Source: Deltaproteobacteria bacterium (lineage in GTDB: Bacteria > Myxococcota_A > UBA9160 > JAJDAL01). Taken from it: a stretch of 64,000 nucleotides of DNA. This document shows positions 1 through 9,886 of this stretch, piece after piece; position 1 is the first letter of the stretch; every line of letters begins with the position of its first letter. The DNA lies in contig JAJDAL010000021.1 of the NCBI GenBank assembly GCA_029261875.1, forward strand, positions 62,001-126,000, given 5' to 3'. Under the pieces are notes generated by a model, which saw only the letters and a program-made list of their open reading frames with translations, did no database searches and had not been told where the DNA came from. A program made the translations under genes and the position numbers.

Positions 1-226
1 GCCCGCGGGCAGCGCGTCGCGGACCTCGGCGCGTTGCGAACAGGGCGATGACGCCCATCACCAATGCCAGAACCCCGAGCAGCGCACCGATCCCAAAGAC
101 ACGGAACCCGACGAAGCCCGAGACGACGCCGCCTTGGATCGCCAAGGGGCCGAGGAGGAGGGCAGCCAACGCCGCGCCACCCAGGAAGGCCGAGAATCTT
201 GCCACCGATGATCGTTTTTCTGTCAC
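1..226 (-). CDS. Membrane protein N-terminus, DUF1499-like, cut by window edge
   Basis: An open frame of 75 codons runs off the left edge. The likely start is GTG at 226-224, 7 nt after an AGAGG motif; a second GTG lies at 205-203. The protein begins with a short polar stretch, then two hydrophobic segments rich in Leu, Ala, Gly and Val (about residues 13-32 and 42-63), then an Arg-rich end. Two helices followed by a basic linker is how DUF1499 proteins usually begin, but the diagnostic domain would lie outside the window, so the family is a guess. It is divergent from the enoyl-CoA hydratase gene. Confidence 0.6.
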   Translation of the reverse strand, partial: MTEKRSSVARFSAFLGGAALAALLLGPLAIQGGVVSGFVGFRVFGIGALLGVLALVMGVIALFATRRGPRRAARG

Positions 227-326
227 TTGGGTACCTCTTGACGCAGGTTACCACGAGGGTATCCGGGGCGATATCCTAAGTGCCGCGGTGTTTCGAATCC
301 GCCACAAACGCGAGGTACACGGACTC

Positions 327-1103
327 ATGACGGAACTGGTTACGCTCGAACGCCGCGGCAACCTGGCGATTGCCTCCCTGAATCGCCCGGACGTCCTGAA
401 CGCCCTGAGCCCGGCGGTGCTGGGCGCCATCGAAGCCCGCGTGGCGGAGGTCGCGGCGGATTCCAGCCTGCGCGCATTGGTGGTGACGGGCGAGGGGCGC
501 GCCTTCGCGGCGGGCGCCGACATTGGCGAGTTCAATAAATTCGATACCCAGGCCGCACTCGAATTTTCGCGGCTCGGGCACCGCGCCTTCGGGGCCCTCG
601 AAGCCTTGACGATCCCCACGATCGCAGCGGTCAACGGCGTCGCACTCGGCGGCGGTTGCGAACTCGCCCTGGCGTGCGACTGGATCTACGCCTCACGCAA
701 AGCGCGCTTCGGGCAACCGGAAGTCAAGCTCGGCTTGATTCCCGGTTTCGGCGGAACGAGTCGGCTCGTGCGCCGGGTGGGTGTGGCGTGGGCGAAGGAA
801 CTGGTACTCGGCGGGGATCCGATTGACGCCGACACGGCGCTGCGGATCGGTCTCGCCAACCGCGTCTATGAACCGGAGGAGCTGATGGAAAAGGCGATCG
901 GATCCGCCGAGTCCGTGGCCGCGCGCGGCCCCATTGCGGTGTCCGAGGCGAAGCGACTCCTCGAAGAAGGTCAGGACGCGGACGTTCGCGTGGCTCACGC
1001 GATGGAGCAAGCGGCTTTCGCGACGGTTTTCTCGAGCGCGGATCGCGAAGAGGGTGTGCGGGCGTTCCTGGAAAAACGCGACGCCAAATTCGAAGGACGC
1101 TAG
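327..1103 (+). CDS. Enoyl-CoA hydratase (crotonase family)
   Basis: A 258-residue crotonase, the usual length. It should hydrate trans-2-enoyl-CoA to 3-hydroxyacyl-CoA in fatty-acid or amino-acid breakdown. The oxyanion-hole region is present (AAGADIGEF, residues 61-69), as is the core NGVALGGGCE (103-112). Both acid/base glutamates of true hydratases are there: E112 after GGGC and E132 in FGQPEVKLG. That argues for hydratase over isomerase or decarboxylase members. The start is ATG 327 because family homology begins there; the frame is open further upstream but that part has no crotonase character and overlaps the divergent gene. The substrate cannot be read from the sequence. Confidence 0.9.
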   Translation: MTELVTLERRGNLAIASLNRPDVLNALSPAVLGAIEARVAEVAADSSLRALVVTGEGRAFAAGADIGEFNKFDTQAALEFSRLGHRAFGALEALTIPTIAAVNGVALGGGCELALACDWIYASRKARFGQPEVKLGLIPGFGGTSRLVRRVGVAWAKELVLGGDPIDADTALRIGLANRVYEPEELMEKAIGSAESVAARGPIAVSEAKRLLEEGQDADVRVAHAMEQAAFATVFSSADREEGVRAFLEKRDAKFEGR

Positions 1104-1120
1104 AACGTCGCGCGCTCTCG

Positions 1121-1720
1121 CTATTGGAAGTTGCGCACGTAGGGAAGCTGATTCGCGGTGGCTTCGATCTCCTGGCCGGCTTCGATCAGGATCGCGGTGG
1201 CGTCCCAGGACCCTTCGATCAACTGCTTCTTCGGACCGGGGCGTTGATGGGCCTTTACGGTGCCCGCACGTGAAGTCAGCTGATCGCTGCGGAAGTCGAT
1301 CACGATCTCCTGAGACGGGTCGAGTTCGACACTGTCCATCAGGGCTGCAAGATCGTGCTTGTCGAGGGTGATGCAGGGCAGGCCCAGGGCCGTGCAATTG
1401 CCTGCAAAGATCTCGGCGAAAGACAGGCCGACGAACGCCTGGAAGCCGAACCGCAGCAGGGATTGCGGCGCGTGCTCCCGCGACGAGCCGCAGCCGAAGT
1501 TCTCTCCCACGATCAAGATGTTCGCGCCCGCCATGTCTTCGTTGTCGAGCGGGTGGTTGCCCTTGGCCTGCTCGCGGTCGTCCTCGAAGGCGTGTTCTCC
1601 GAGTCCGTCGAAGGTCACACAGCGCAGGAAGCGGGCGGGGATGATGCGATCCGTATCGATGTCGTCGCCGCGCAACACACAGCCTCGACCAGTGATTCGT
1701 TCCACCGCTTGCGGTGCCAT
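1121..1720 (-). CDS. leuD: 3-isopropylmalate dehydratase small subunit LeuD
   Basis: 199 residues, the standard LeuD length. It forms the swivel domain of isopropylmalate isomerase, which converts 2- to 3-isopropylmalate in leucine synthesis. DDIDTDRIIPARFL lies near the N-terminus, and the substrate-loop region NFGCGSSREHAP follows in the middle. The start codon shares one base with the leuC stop (TAATG), so the two subunits are translationally coupled. No leuA or leuB is in view. The C-terminus is normal, without fusion or truncation. Confidence 0.95.
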   Translation of the reverse strand: MAPQAVERITGRGCVLRGDDIDTDRIIPARFLRCVTFDGLGEHAFEDDREQAKGNHPLDNEDMAGANILIVGENFGCGSSREHAPQSLLRFGFQAFVGLSFAEIFAGNCTALGLPCITLDKHDLAALMDSVELDPSQEIVIDFRSDQLTSRAGTVKAHQRPGPKKQLIEGSWDATAILIEAGQEIEATANQLPYVRNFQ

Positions 1721-3120
1721 TAGAGGTACTCCCGTGCGTCGACGACTTTCCCGTCGAGTGCGGCGGCGGCCACCATGACGGGAGACATCAAGAGTGTCCG
1801 ACCCATCGGCGAACCCTGACGCCCCTTGAAATTGCGGTTGCTGGACGACGCGCAGAGCTCGTCCCCCTTGAGCTTGTCGGGATTCATGGCCAAGCACATG
1901 GAGCAACCGGCTTTGCGCCATTCGAATCCGGCCGCGCGAAAAATCTCGTCCAGTCCCTCGGCTTCGGCTTGGCGCGCTACGTCCTGAGAACCCGGAACCA
2001 CCAGGGCCTTGACGTTGGCGGCGACGTGGCCACGCTTGGCCACCTCCGCTGCCTCGCGCAAGTCCGAAAGACGACCATTGGTGCAGGAACCGATGAACGC
2101 CACGTTGATCGGCGTGCCGACGATGGCTTGTCCGGCGCGCAATTGCATGTGGTCGAGGGCTTCGGCGAAGCCCGGGCGTTCGTCGTCGGGGACGTCGGAG
2201 AGCAGCGGAATGTTTTCGTTGACGCCGATGTTCTGTCCCGGGTTGATCCCCCAGGTGACCGTCGGTTCGATGACGTTTCCGTCGATGGTGATGCGGTCCG
2301 CGTAGGCGGCGTCGGGATCGCTCGCCATGGAGCGCCACCATTCAACGGCTCGATCGAAGGCATCGCCCTGCGGTGCGTAGCGACGGCCGCGCAGGTATTC
2401 GAACGTCTTCTCGTCGGGATTCACGTAGCCCACGCGAGCGCCGCCCTCGATCGACATGTTGCACAACGTCATGCGCTGTTCGAGGGACATGGCGTCCACC
2501 ACATCGCCCGCGTATTCGTAGGCGTGCCCCACACCCCCCTTGACGCCCAGGCGCCGGATGATCGAGAGAATCACATCTTTGGCGTAGACGCCGGGACGGA
2601 GCGCGCCCGTCACCTCGATCCGGCGCACCTTCAGCCGATCGAGGGAGAGGCACTGGGTGGCGAGAATGTCGCGGACCTGGCTGGTGCCGATTCCGAACGC
2701 GACGGCGCCAAAGGCGCCGTGAGTCGACGTGTGGCTGTCCCCGCACGCGATTGTCATGCCCGGTTGCGTTAGGCCCAGCTCCGGACCCACCACGTGGACG
2801 ATGCCCTGATCGCCGGATTCCGGATCGAACAGCGGGATGCCGCGCTGCTGGGTGTTCCGCTCGAGCGCCACCATCATCGATTCCGCGAGATCGTCCGCCA
2901 GCGGTCGGGCCTGGGATTGCGTCGGGATGATGTGGTCCACGGTGGCGAAGGTGCGCTCGGGAAAGCGCACCTCGAGACCGCGCTCGCGCAACATCGCGAA
3001 GGCCTGGGGGCTCGTGACTTCGTGGATCAGGTGCAGCCCGATGAAGAGTTGGGTTTGTCCGTTGGGAAGCTCGCGCACGCTGTGCGTGTCCCAGACTTTG
3101 TCGAAAAGGCTTTTGCTCAC
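1720..3120 (-). CDS. leuC: 3-isopropylmalate dehydratase large subunit LeuC
   Basis: 466 residues, typical of bacterial LeuC. It is the aconitase-type subunit that binds a 4Fe-4S cluster and works with LeuD. Cluster cysteines are visible in GSCTNGR and in [12 protein letters not shown]; the [13 protein letters not shown] motif is intact. The start is taken as GTG at 3120-3118, giving [15 protein letters not shown], where LeuC homology begins; the frame is open further upstream without family features. It precedes leuD with a 1-nt overlap and is divergent, over 52 bp, from an esterase gene. I see no leader peptide or attenuator in that short gap. Confidence 0.95.
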   Translation of the reverse strand: MSKSLFDKVWDTHSVRELPNGQTQLFIGLHLIHEVTSPQAFAMLRERGLEVRFPERTFATVDHIIPTQSQARPLADDLAESMMVALERNTQQRGIPLFDPESGDQGIVHVVGPELGLTQPGMTIACGDSHTSTHGAFGAVAFGIGTSQVRDILATQCLSLDRLKVRRIEVTGALRPGVYAKDVILSIIRRLGVKGGVGHAYEYAGDVVDAMSLEQRMTLCNMSIEGGARVGYVNPDEKTFEYLRGRRYAPQGDAFDRAVEWWRSMASDPDAAYADRITIDGNVIEPTVTWGINPGQNIGVNENIPLLSDVPDDERPGFAEALDHMQLRAGQAIVGTPINVAFIGSCTNGRLSDLREAAEVAKRGHVAANVKALVVPGSQDVARQAEAEGLDEIFRAAGFEWRKAGCSMCLAMNPDKLKGDELCASSSNRNFKGRQGSPMGRTLLMSPVMVAAAALDGKVVDAREYL

Positions 3121-3172
3121 GGCCTGAGAATAGCTCGGGCGCTCGGGCGCGCATCGCGTATGCTCGGGCGCC

Positions 3173-3838
3173 ATGAATCTACTCCACACCGCCCACGTCC
3201 CCACCGGTCCCGGCCCGTTCATGACGATCCTCGCGTTGCACGGCTGGGGGGCCAGCGCGCACGATCTGATCGGACTTTCGCCGATCATCGAGGCGGGCGA
3301 GGCGCTGGTGTTGTGTCCTCAAGGTCCCGTCGAAGTGCCCGTCGGCCCCCAGATGAAGGGCTTTGGCTGGTTTCCCATCGCCGCCGGGGCGCCGCCGGAT
3401 CCGGGCGAATTCCAGCTCGGCGCCGTGGCGGTCAAAGACTTCCTGGAAGAAGCCAAGGAGATCTATCCCATCGATCCGCGAAAGATCGTGGTGCTCGGTT
3501 TCAGTCAGGGCGGCGTGATGGCCTACGACCTGGTTCTACGCAATCCCGGTGAATTTGCGGGGCTTGCCGCGCTTTCCTCGTGGCTACCGGAAACCCTGGC
3601 CGGAACCATCCCGAAATCGCCCGAGCACGAGAACTTTCCCGTTCTCGTTTTGCACGGAACCGAAGACCCGATGATCCCCATCGATCGCGCGCGCGAATCC
3701 CGCGACGCGCTGCTTCCCCTCGGTGTTTCCCTCACCTACCGCGAGCACGAAATGGAGCACGGCATCTCTCCCGAGGCGCTGCGCGACCTGGTGATGTGGA
3801 TCCGGGAGAAGGTCGCGAGCCCCATCATCGTCGCCTAG
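3173..3838 (+). CDS. Alpha/beta-hydrolase, carboxylesterase/phospholipase type
   Basis: 221 residues, cytosolic, no signal peptide. Strands and loops follow the small carboxylesterase/acyl-protein thioesterase pattern: oxyanion motif LHGWGAS (22-28), nucleophile elbow GFSQGG with S111, aspartate D165 in HGTEDPMIP, and histidine H196 in EMEHGIS. All three catalytic residues are present, so it should be an active serine esterase. The substrate is unknown; relatives act on short acyl esters or lysophospholipids. It is convergent with the ClC gene. Confidence 0.85.
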   Translation: MNLLHTAHVPTGPGPFMTILALHGWGASAHDLIGLSPIIEAGEALVLCPQGPVEVPVGPQMKGFGWFPIAAGAPPDPGEFQLGAVAVKDFLEEAKEIYPIDPRKIVVLGFSQGGVMAYDLVLRNPGEFAGLAALSSWLPETLAGTIPKSPEHENFPVLVLHGTEDPMIPIDRARESRDALLPLGVSLTYREHEMEHGISPEALRDLVMWIREKVASPIIVA

Positions 3839-3862
3839 GCGCGGACGGGCGGCGCAAAGTCT

Positions 3863-5929
3863 CTACAGCAAACGCCCCTGGTTCGGTCCCGGCCCCCAGA
3901 CTTCGCGCATGAAGCGATCGAGATCGCGGGCCTCTCCCATGACGACCAGGGTGTCGCCGGGGTTGAGCGCTCGATCGGGTTCGACGCCCTGATCGACTCC
4001 ATCGATCCGCAACGCAATCACCGAGACCTTCCAGCGGCTGCGGACGTCGAGGCTTCGCACGGTCTGGCCGGTCAGCGGACCGCGCACGTCGAGGGTGCGG
4101 AGATCGAGGCCGCGCGTGAGTCGCAGCCCTTGGCGGTCGCGGGTGCCGGTCTGTTCCGCGGCAGCGGCGGTTACGCCCACGACTTCGCCGCGCAGGGCTC
4201 TGCGGGCAATCACGTCGATGGTACTGCGCAAGGTCAGCGCGCCCACGAGCTTTCCATCCTCATCGGTTACGCCGATGACTTCGCGACCCTCGCGCGAGAG
4301 TACGTCGAGGGCGTCGGCGAGGCTGCGACTCTGACGCACCGTGGCCACGCTCTCGCACACGTCCCCTGCCACCACGATGGCGCCCAGCGCATCCGGGTCC
4401 CCGATCGCGCTCTTGATGTCGTGGATCGAGGTTTGTCCCACGGGAAATCCATCGGGGTTGGTGACGAACACGGCGCCGAAGTCGCTGTTCAGAAAATTGG
4501 CGAGAACCACGTCCAGGGGCGCATCGGAACGCACCGCTGGCGGTTGCTTGTGCATGACTTCCGACACGCGGATGCCGCGCAAGACGAGATCTTCCCGGCG
4601 ATCGAGATCGATTCCGCGCTGGGTGAGTTTCTCCGTGTAGATCGAATCGCGTTTCAGGCCGCGCGCCACCAGGGTCGCGACCGCGGTCGCGAGCATGACC
4701 GGAAGGATCACCACGTAATCCTGGGTCATCTCGAAGGCCAGCAACAACGCGGTAATCGGCGCGTGGGAGGTTCCGGCGAGTACCGCCGCCATGCCCACGA
4801 GTGCGTACGCGCCCTGGGATGTCGTGGTTTCGGGAAAGACGGCGTTGACCGCGATACCGAACAGTCCACCCGCCAAGCCACCCACGTAGAGAGATGGGAG
4901 GAAGACGCCTCCGGAGCCCCCCGAGGCCAGCGTGATGGAAGTCGCCAACGGTTTGAGGGCCAGCAGGAAAGCGAGTTCCCGCCAGGGAAGGTTGCCGCTC
5001 AAGGTGGCGTCCATCGTTTCGTAGCCGACGCCGTAGAGCTCGGGAAATTTCAGGAGCAGGACACCCAGCAAGAGCCCACCCAAGGCAGGCTTCACCAACG
5101 CGGGCGTGGGGATGCGTTCGAAAAATCGTTCCAGCGCGCCCAGCACACCGATGAACCCGAGGGAAACGAACCCACAAATGAGCCCCAACACCAGGGCAAG
5201 GGGAGTTTCCCAAAGCGGTCCCATTTGAAACGGCGGAACTTCGAAAGCGGGTGAGTCGCCGAAGTACGCGCGCGAAACCAGGGTCGCGAAAACCGCGCAC
5301 AACACCACGGGCCCGAAGGTGGGGGTGGCGAAGTTTCGCGCGATCACCTCCAGGGCGAAGAACGCCCCGGCGATGGGTGCGTTGAACGCAGCCGCGATCC
5401 CACCGGCGGCGCCGGCGGAGGTCAGCGTGCGCAAGCGATCCGCCGAGAGTCCCAGCGCCTGACCCACGGCCGAGCCGACGCTGGCGCCGATCTGAACGAT
5501 CGGCCCCTCGCGTCCGACGGAACCACCGGTGCCGATCGTGAGCGCGGAGGCGACGGATTTCGCCACCGCCACGCGTTTGCGAATGCGTCCTCCGCGCAGG
5601 GCGACGGCTTCCATCACTTCGGGAACACCGTGCCCCCGTACCTCGCGCGACAGGTAATGGCCGATCACGCCCACCGCCAAACCGCCTGCTGCGGGTACCA
5701 GGAGGACCTGCGCCCAGGGCAAGGCGGGAAGCACCAGGACCGGGAGGTCCGCGGCGCCGATGGCGAGCACCTGTACCAGGTGAATCATCTCCGCGAGCGC
5801 GATGGAGGCCAAGCCCGTGAGAAGCCCGACGAAACAGGCCGCTACGACAAAACGCGGTTCTCCTGCGGCGGAAACCACGTCGCGCATGCGCGTCCGAAAG
5901 CGTTGAATCCAAATCCGTAGGTCGGGCAC
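3863..5929 (-). CDS. ClC-family chloride channel/antiporter with CBS pair and RCK_C domain
   Basis: 688 residues in an unusual three-part layout: ClC membrane core (about 20-430), a CBS domain pair (about 450-590), and a C-terminal TrkA-C/RCK_C-like domain (about 610-680). ClC signatures are GHGVPE (99-104), GREGP with gating glutamate E141, and GSGGVFLP. The position of the proton glutamate of E. coli ClC (E203, in IIEEM) is Val195 here (ALEVI), as in eukaryotic chloride channels, so H+ coupling is doubtful. The CBS and RCK_C domains suggest control by nucleotides or another ligand. Start MPDLRIW at 5929. Confidence 0.92.
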   Translation of the reverse strand: MPDLRIWIQRFRTRMRDVVSAAGEPRFVVAACFVGLLTGLASIALAEMIHLVQVLAIGAADLPVLVLPALPWAQVLLVPAAGGLAVGVIGHYLSREVRGHGVPEVMEAVALRGGRIRKRVAVAKSVASALTIGTGGSVGREGPIVQIGASVGSAVGQALGLSADRLRTLTSAGAAGGIAAAFNAPIAGAFFALEVIARNFATPTFGPVVLCAVFATLVSRAYFGDSPAFEVPPFQMGPLWETPLALVLGLICGFVSLGFIGVLGALERFFERIPTPALVKPALGGLLLGVLLLKFPELYGVGYETMDATLSGNLPWRELAFLLALKPLATSITLASGGSGGVFLPSLYVGGLAGGLFGIAVNAVFPETTTSQGAYALVGMAAVLAGTSHAPITALLLAFEMTQDYVVILPVMLATAVATLVARGLKRDSIYTEKLTQRGIDLDRREDLVLRGIRVSEVMHKQPPAVRSDAPLDVVLANFLNSDFGAVFVTNPDGFPVGQTSIHDIKSAIGDPDALGAIVVAGDVCESVATVRQSRSLADALDVLSREGREVIGVTDEDGKLVGALTLRSTIDVIARRALRGEVVGVTAAAAEQTGTRDRQGLRLTRGLDLRTLDVRGPLTGQTVRSLDVRSRWKVSVIALRIDGVDQGVEPDRALNPGDTLVVMGEARDLDRFMREVWGPGPNQGRLL

Positions 5930-6012
5930 GGCGCGGAAGGTATCACGGGCCGCTACCTTCCCAGTCCAGAGGCCTTCTGATAGCCTGGATCCCTGATTTT
6001 CGACGAGATTTC

Positions 6013-6088
6013 CGGGGTGTAGCTCAGTGGCCAGAGCCTGAACTTTGGGGGTTCAGCGTCGTGGGTTCGAATCCCACCACCCCGACCA
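6013..6088 (+). tRNA. tRNA-Pro(UGG)
   Basis: Full cloverleaf with an encoded 3' CCA. The acceptor stem CGGGGTG (6013-6019) pairs with CACCCCG (6078-6084); discriminator A6085, CCA 6086-6088. The anticodon stem TGAAC/GTTCA (6039-6043/6051-6055) encloses the loop TTTGGGG with anticodon TGG at 6046-6048. The C1-G72 pair is typical of bacterial tRNA-Pro. The T arm has GTGGGTTCGAATCCCAC. It lies 48 bp before the transketolase gene and may be cotranscribed with it. Confidence 0.97.
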
Positions 6089-6136
6089 GAAACCGTTGTA
6101 CCAGCGGAACCAACTTCCAGGAGATTCAAAAAAGCG

Positions 6137-8161
6137 ATGGCAGGCGAACCCGACGCGGCGTTGCGCAACCAAGTCATTAACACCATCCGTTTCCTTGCGG
6201 TGGACGCCGTCGAGCGGGCGAAGTCCGGTCATCCCGGCACGCCCATGGCGTTGGCGGGACCCACATTCGAATTGTGGGATCGCTTCTTGCGTTTCGATCC
6301 CACGGACCCGAGTTGGCCCCTGCGCGACCGCTTCGTTCTGTCCGCCGGTCACGCATCGATGTTGCAGTACGCACTGCTGCATCTGTTCGGGTACGGATTG
6401 TCCCTCGATGATCTCCGGAATTTCCGTCAGCTGGGTTCGCCGACGGCAGGCCACCCGGAATACGGACACGCACCGGGTGTCGAACTGACCACGGGACCCC
6501 TGGGGCAAGGCTTTGCCCACGGCGTGGGTATGGCGTTGGCGGCGAAGCTCACCGAGGCGCGTTTCGCGCGCGATGGCGAAGGACCCGGGCGTCATTTCGT
6601 GTACGGCATCTGCAGTGACGGCGACTTGATGGAAGGGATCTCCGCCGAGGCGGGTTCGCTCGCCGGTCACTGGGGTCTCGGGAATCTCATCTATCTCTAC
6701 GACGACAACCGCATCACGATCGATGGATCGACGGACCTCTCGTTCAGTGAAGATGTGGCCAAGCGCTTCGACGCGCAGCGTTGGCACGTCGAGCACGTCG
6801 CCGAAGAGGACGTGAACGGGTTGTGCGCGGCCATCGAGCGCGCGCGTTCGGAGACCGAACGGCCCTCGTTGTTGGTGTGCCGCACGACCATCGGAATCGG
6901 AAGCCCCAACAAAGCGGGCACCAGCTCGGCGCACGGTGCACCGCTCGGCGGCGATGAGGTGGCACTCACGAAAGAAGCGCTCGGTTGGCCCAAAGAGCCG
7001 GAATTCTACGTTCCCGACGAAGTGCGGGCCTATTTCGCCGAACGGATCGAAACCAAGCGCAAGGAGCGCGCCGCGGAAGACGCGCGGCTTGCGGGTTGGC
7101 GGGATCGGAATTCGGAACTGGCGAGCCAGTGGGATGATTTTCGCGCCCGCCGGCTGCCCGCGGATCTCGCGGTGCGCCTGGCCGAGGGACTCGAAGACCG
7201 GGAAGCCGCCACGCGCAAACACTCCAATGAAATCATCCAGCGCCTGGCCGAGGCGGTGCCGTTCGTGGTGGGGGGATCCGCGGATCTGGCCGAGTCGAAT
7301 CTGACGCGCATCAAGACCGGAGGCGACGTGGGGCCGGCGGCCGGATCCCTGGATCCGTTTGTCGGACGCAACATTCACTTCGGGATTCGCGAACACTCCA
7401 TGGGCGCCATCGCCAACGGCATTGCCCTCGATGGAACCTTTCTACCGTACTGCAGCACGTTCTTGATCTTCAGCGACTACATGCGGCCCGCCATCCGGTT
7501 GGCGGCGCTGATGGGGGTGCGGTCGACGTTCGTCTTTACGCACGATTCGATCTTCCTCGGAGAAGATGGGCCCACCCATCAACCGATCGAGCATCTCGAT
7601 GCCCTGCGCGGGATTCCGGGGCTCGTCGTGTTTCGTCCGGCGGACGCAATCGAAACCGCCATGGCGTGGTGCTGGGTGGCTTCCCAGGCCGAGGGGCCGG
7701 CGCTGTTCGCCCTCACACGGCAGGGTCTACCCGCATTGCGCCGTCCGACGGGGTTCAAAAACGAAGATGTATGGCGGGGCGCATACACGGTTCAGGATGC
7801 GGACGGAGCAGCGCAAGTCGTATTGGCCGGGTCGGGTTCCGAGGTTTCCCTGTGTCTCGCTGCCGCGAGCAAACTCGGTGCAGCGGGAATCTCGGCGCGC
7901 GTCGTCTCGCTTCCGTCTCTGGAACTTTTCGAAAATCAGTCGGAGGAGTACCGCGCCGCGGTGTTTCCCCAAGGCGTTCCCGTCGTGGCGGTCGAAGCCG
8001 CGCGCGGCGTGAGCCTGCAATCCCTGGTGGGATCCGCGGGCTTCGTTCACGGGATCAATCGCTTCGGGGCGTCGGCTCCGGCCGGGGCTCTGGCAGAGGC
8101 CTACGGCTTCACCCCGGACGCGTTGGCCGACGCGGTTCGCGAGCACCTGCGCAAGGGATGA
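6137..8161 (+). CDS. tkt: Transketolase
   Basis: 674 residues, full length. It transfers two-carbon ketol units between sugar phosphates in the pentose phosphate pathway using thiamine diphosphate. Visible motifs: SGHPGTPMAL near residue 26, GHASMLQYALLHLFG, the ThDP/Mg motif GDGDLMEG followed by YDDNRITIDG, and in the pyrimidine domain GIREHSMGAIANG and EDGPTHQPIEHL. The N-terminal ThDP, pyrimidine and C-terminal domains are all complete. Its stop overlaps the start of a small membrane-protein gene by 4 nt. Confidence 0.96.
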   Translation: MAGEPDAALRNQVINTIRFLAVDAVERAKSGHPGTPMALAGPTFELWDRFLRFDPTDPSWPLRDRFVLSAGHASMLQYALLHLFGYGLSLDDLRNFRQLGSPTAGHPEYGHAPGVELTTGPLGQGFAHGVGMALAAKLTEARFARDGEGPGRHFVYGICSDGDLMEGISAEAGSLAGHWGLGNLIYLYDDNRITIDGSTDLSFSEDVAKRFDAQRWHVEHVAEEDVNGLCAAIERARSETERPSLLVCRTTIGIGSPNKAGTSSAHGAPLGGDEVALTKEALGWPKEPEFYVPDEVRAYFAERIETKRKERAAEDARLAGWRDRNSELASQWDDFRARRLPADLAVRLAEGLEDREAATRKHSNEIIQRLAEAVPFVVGGSADLAESNLTRIKTGGDVGPAAGSLDPFVGRNIHFGIREHSMGAIANGIALDGTFLPYCSTFLIFSDYMRPAIRLAALMGVRSTFVFTHDSIFLGEDGPTHQPIEHLDALRGIPGLVVFRPADAIETAMAWCWVASQAEGPALFALTRQGLPALRRPTGFKNEDVWRGAYTVQDADGAAQVVLAGSGSEVSLCLAAASKLGAAGISARVVSLPSLELFENQSEEYRAAVFPQGVPVVAVEAARGVSLQSLVGSAGFVHGINRFGASAPAGALAEAYGFTPDALADAVREHLRKG

Positions 8162-8478
8162 ATTTGGAAATTCTCAAGTACATCGGGATCGCAGCGCTTT
8201 CGGTTCTAGGGCTCGCTTGGCTGTTCGTTTCCTTCACCAAGCCCAATCGGGCACGTGCGGTCGTCGAGTGGTTGGCCGCGACCGCGATGTACGCCGCATT
8301 GATTTCTCTTTTCGTGTCCCTGTCGCTGCGCGCCTACGCGGATGACTTCCTGCTGGGAATCGTCGCGTTTGGGTTTCTGCTGGCGGTCTTCGGGATCGGC
8401 GCGGTGATCTCCGTCGTGCGCCTTTTTCAGGCCCTGGCGGGAGGTCCGGGTGGTGGCGATTCGGGTGCAACGAATTAA
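8158..8478 (+). CDS. Small membrane protein of unknown function
   Basis: 106 residues starting from an ATG that overlaps the transketolase stop (ATGA). Three hydrophobic segments are visible (about 8-25, 38-56 and 62-84), with a short positively charged loop after the first and a Gly-rich tail. I recognise no family. The tight overlap suggests cotranslation with transketolase, but neighbours give no function. The next gene starts 21 nt downstream. Confidence 0.75.
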   Translation: MNLEILKYIGIAALSVLGLAWLFVSFTKPNRARAVVEWLAATAMYAALISLFVSLSLRAYADDFLLGIVAFGFLLAVFGIGAVISVVRLFQALAGGPGGGDSGATN

Positions 8479-8499
8479 TTCGTCGATCCAGCGCTCGCC

Positions 8500-9885
8500 A
8501 TGACGAACGCCTTCCAACCGTACGCAGAAAAAATGCAGGTCGAGGGCCTTCCTGAACTCGCCATCGAGACCTTTCGGCATTACTACGATGCCTTGCGCTC
8601 GGGGGCGACGGGATCGCTCACCCGACGTGAGATCGACCCGCCGGGCGAGATCCCGCACGTCGACAGTCTGGCGGATCACACGAGCGACGGGCGTGCGGCG
8701 CTCGCCCGGGCCGTTGTCATCAAACTGAACGGTGGGCTGGGAACGAGCATGGGGATGACCCGGGCGAAGTCGTTGCTTCCGGTCAAAGATGGGCTGACGT
8801 TTCTAGACATCATCGTCCGACAGGTGCTCCATCTGCGCGAAACCCACAACTGTCAACTTCCCCTGCTGCTGATGAACAGCTTTCGGACACGTGAAGATTC
8901 GCTTCGCGCTCTGGACGCGTACCCGGAAATCGAATGCGGGATTCCGCTCGATTTCGTGCAACACAAAGTACCGCGCATTCGCGCCGACGATCTCCGCCCC
9001 TTGGATTGGCCCCGGGACCCGTCGCTCGAGTGGTGTCCGCCGGGCCACGGAGACCTCTATACCGCGCTCGTCACTTCCGGGACCCTCGACCTGCTGCTCG
9101 ATCGCGGTTTCGAATATGCATTCGTTTCGAACGCCGACAACCTCGGCGCGGCCTTGGATCTGCGGGTGTTGGGGCACTTCGCCCGGGAGGCAGCGCCGTT
9201 CTTGATGGAGGTCTGCGATCGCAGTCCTGCGGACAAGAAGGGCGGACATCTCGCGCGCTTGAAGGATGGGCGCCTCGCATTGCGCGAAACCGCCCAATGT
9301 CCCGAAGACGAGTGGCACGAGTTTACGGACGTGGGCGTGTTTCCCTATTTCAATACCAACAATCTTTGGATGCACTTGCCTTCGCTGCGCAGCGTTCTCC
9401 ACGAACGCGAATCGATCCTCGACCTGCCCATGATCCGCAACGAAAAAACCGCGGATCCCCGGGACCCGACCTCGCCGGCGGTGATCCAGCTGGAAACCGC
9501 GATGGGGGCGGCGGTATCGGCCTTCGAGGGCGCGATTGCCCTGGGGGTTCCGCGTCCGCGTTTTGCTCCGGTCAAGACGACGAACGACCTGTTGATGCTC
9601 TGGTCGGATCTCTATCGGCTTGCGGAAGACTTCCGTGTCGTACCGGCCGGAAACCTGCACGCCCGCGACATCGCCGTCGATTTGGATCCGGGCTACTACC
9701 AGAAGATCGACGATCTCACGGCGCGTTTTCCCAAGGGACCCCCGTCGCTTCTGGCCTGCACGAGCCTCGAGATTCGAGGAGACGTTCACTTTGGCGCATC
9801 GGTGGTGCTGGAAGGCGACGTTTCGATTCACAGCAAGGGAGACGCTCCTCACCATGTTCCCGACAACGCGCGTTTGGGGTCCTAG
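8500..9885 (+). CDS. UTP-glucose-1-phosphate uridylyltransferase, eukaryotic (UDPGP) type
   Basis: 461 residues. This belongs to the UDPGP family otherwise typical of eukaryotes, not the shorter GalU family. The nucleotide-binding motif VIKLNGGLGTSMG lies at 73-85, followed by K90-S91 (AKSLLPVKDG). LMNSFRTREDS, PPGHGDLY, SNADNLGA and a GGHLARLKDGRL segment are also family features. The C-terminal beta-helix is reduced (DVHFGASVVLEGDVSI). It should make UDP-glucose for polysaccharides or glycolipids. A related UDPGP sugar could also be the substrate. Confidence 0.9.
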   Translation: MTNAFQPYAEKMQVEGLPELAIETFRHYYDALRSGATGSLTRREIDPPGEIPHVDSLADHTSDGRAALARAVVIKLNGGLGTSMGMTRAKSLLPVKDGLTFLDIIVRQVLHLRETHNCQLPLLLMNSFRTREDSLRALDAYPEIECGIPLDFVQHKVPRIRADDLRPLDWPRDPSLEWCPPGHGDLYTALVTSGTLDLLLDRGFEYAFVSNADNLGAALDLRVLGHFAREAAPFLMEVCDRSPADKKGGHLARLKDGRLALRETAQCPEDEWHEFTDVGVFPYFNTNNLWMHLPSLRSVLHERESILDLPMIRNEKTADPRDPTSPAVIQLETAMGAAVSAFEGAIALGVPRPRFAPVKTTNDLLMLWSDLYRLAEDFRVVPAGNLHARDIAVDLDPGYYQKIDDLTARFPKGPPSLLACTSLEIRGDVHFGASVVLEGDVSIHSKGDAPHHVPDNARLGS

Positions 9886-9886
9886 G

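Noticed and set aside
48..326. N-terminal extension of the enoyl-CoA hydratase frame
   Set aside because: It has no crotonase character and lies over the start of the divergent membrane-protein gene; a normal family start is at 327.
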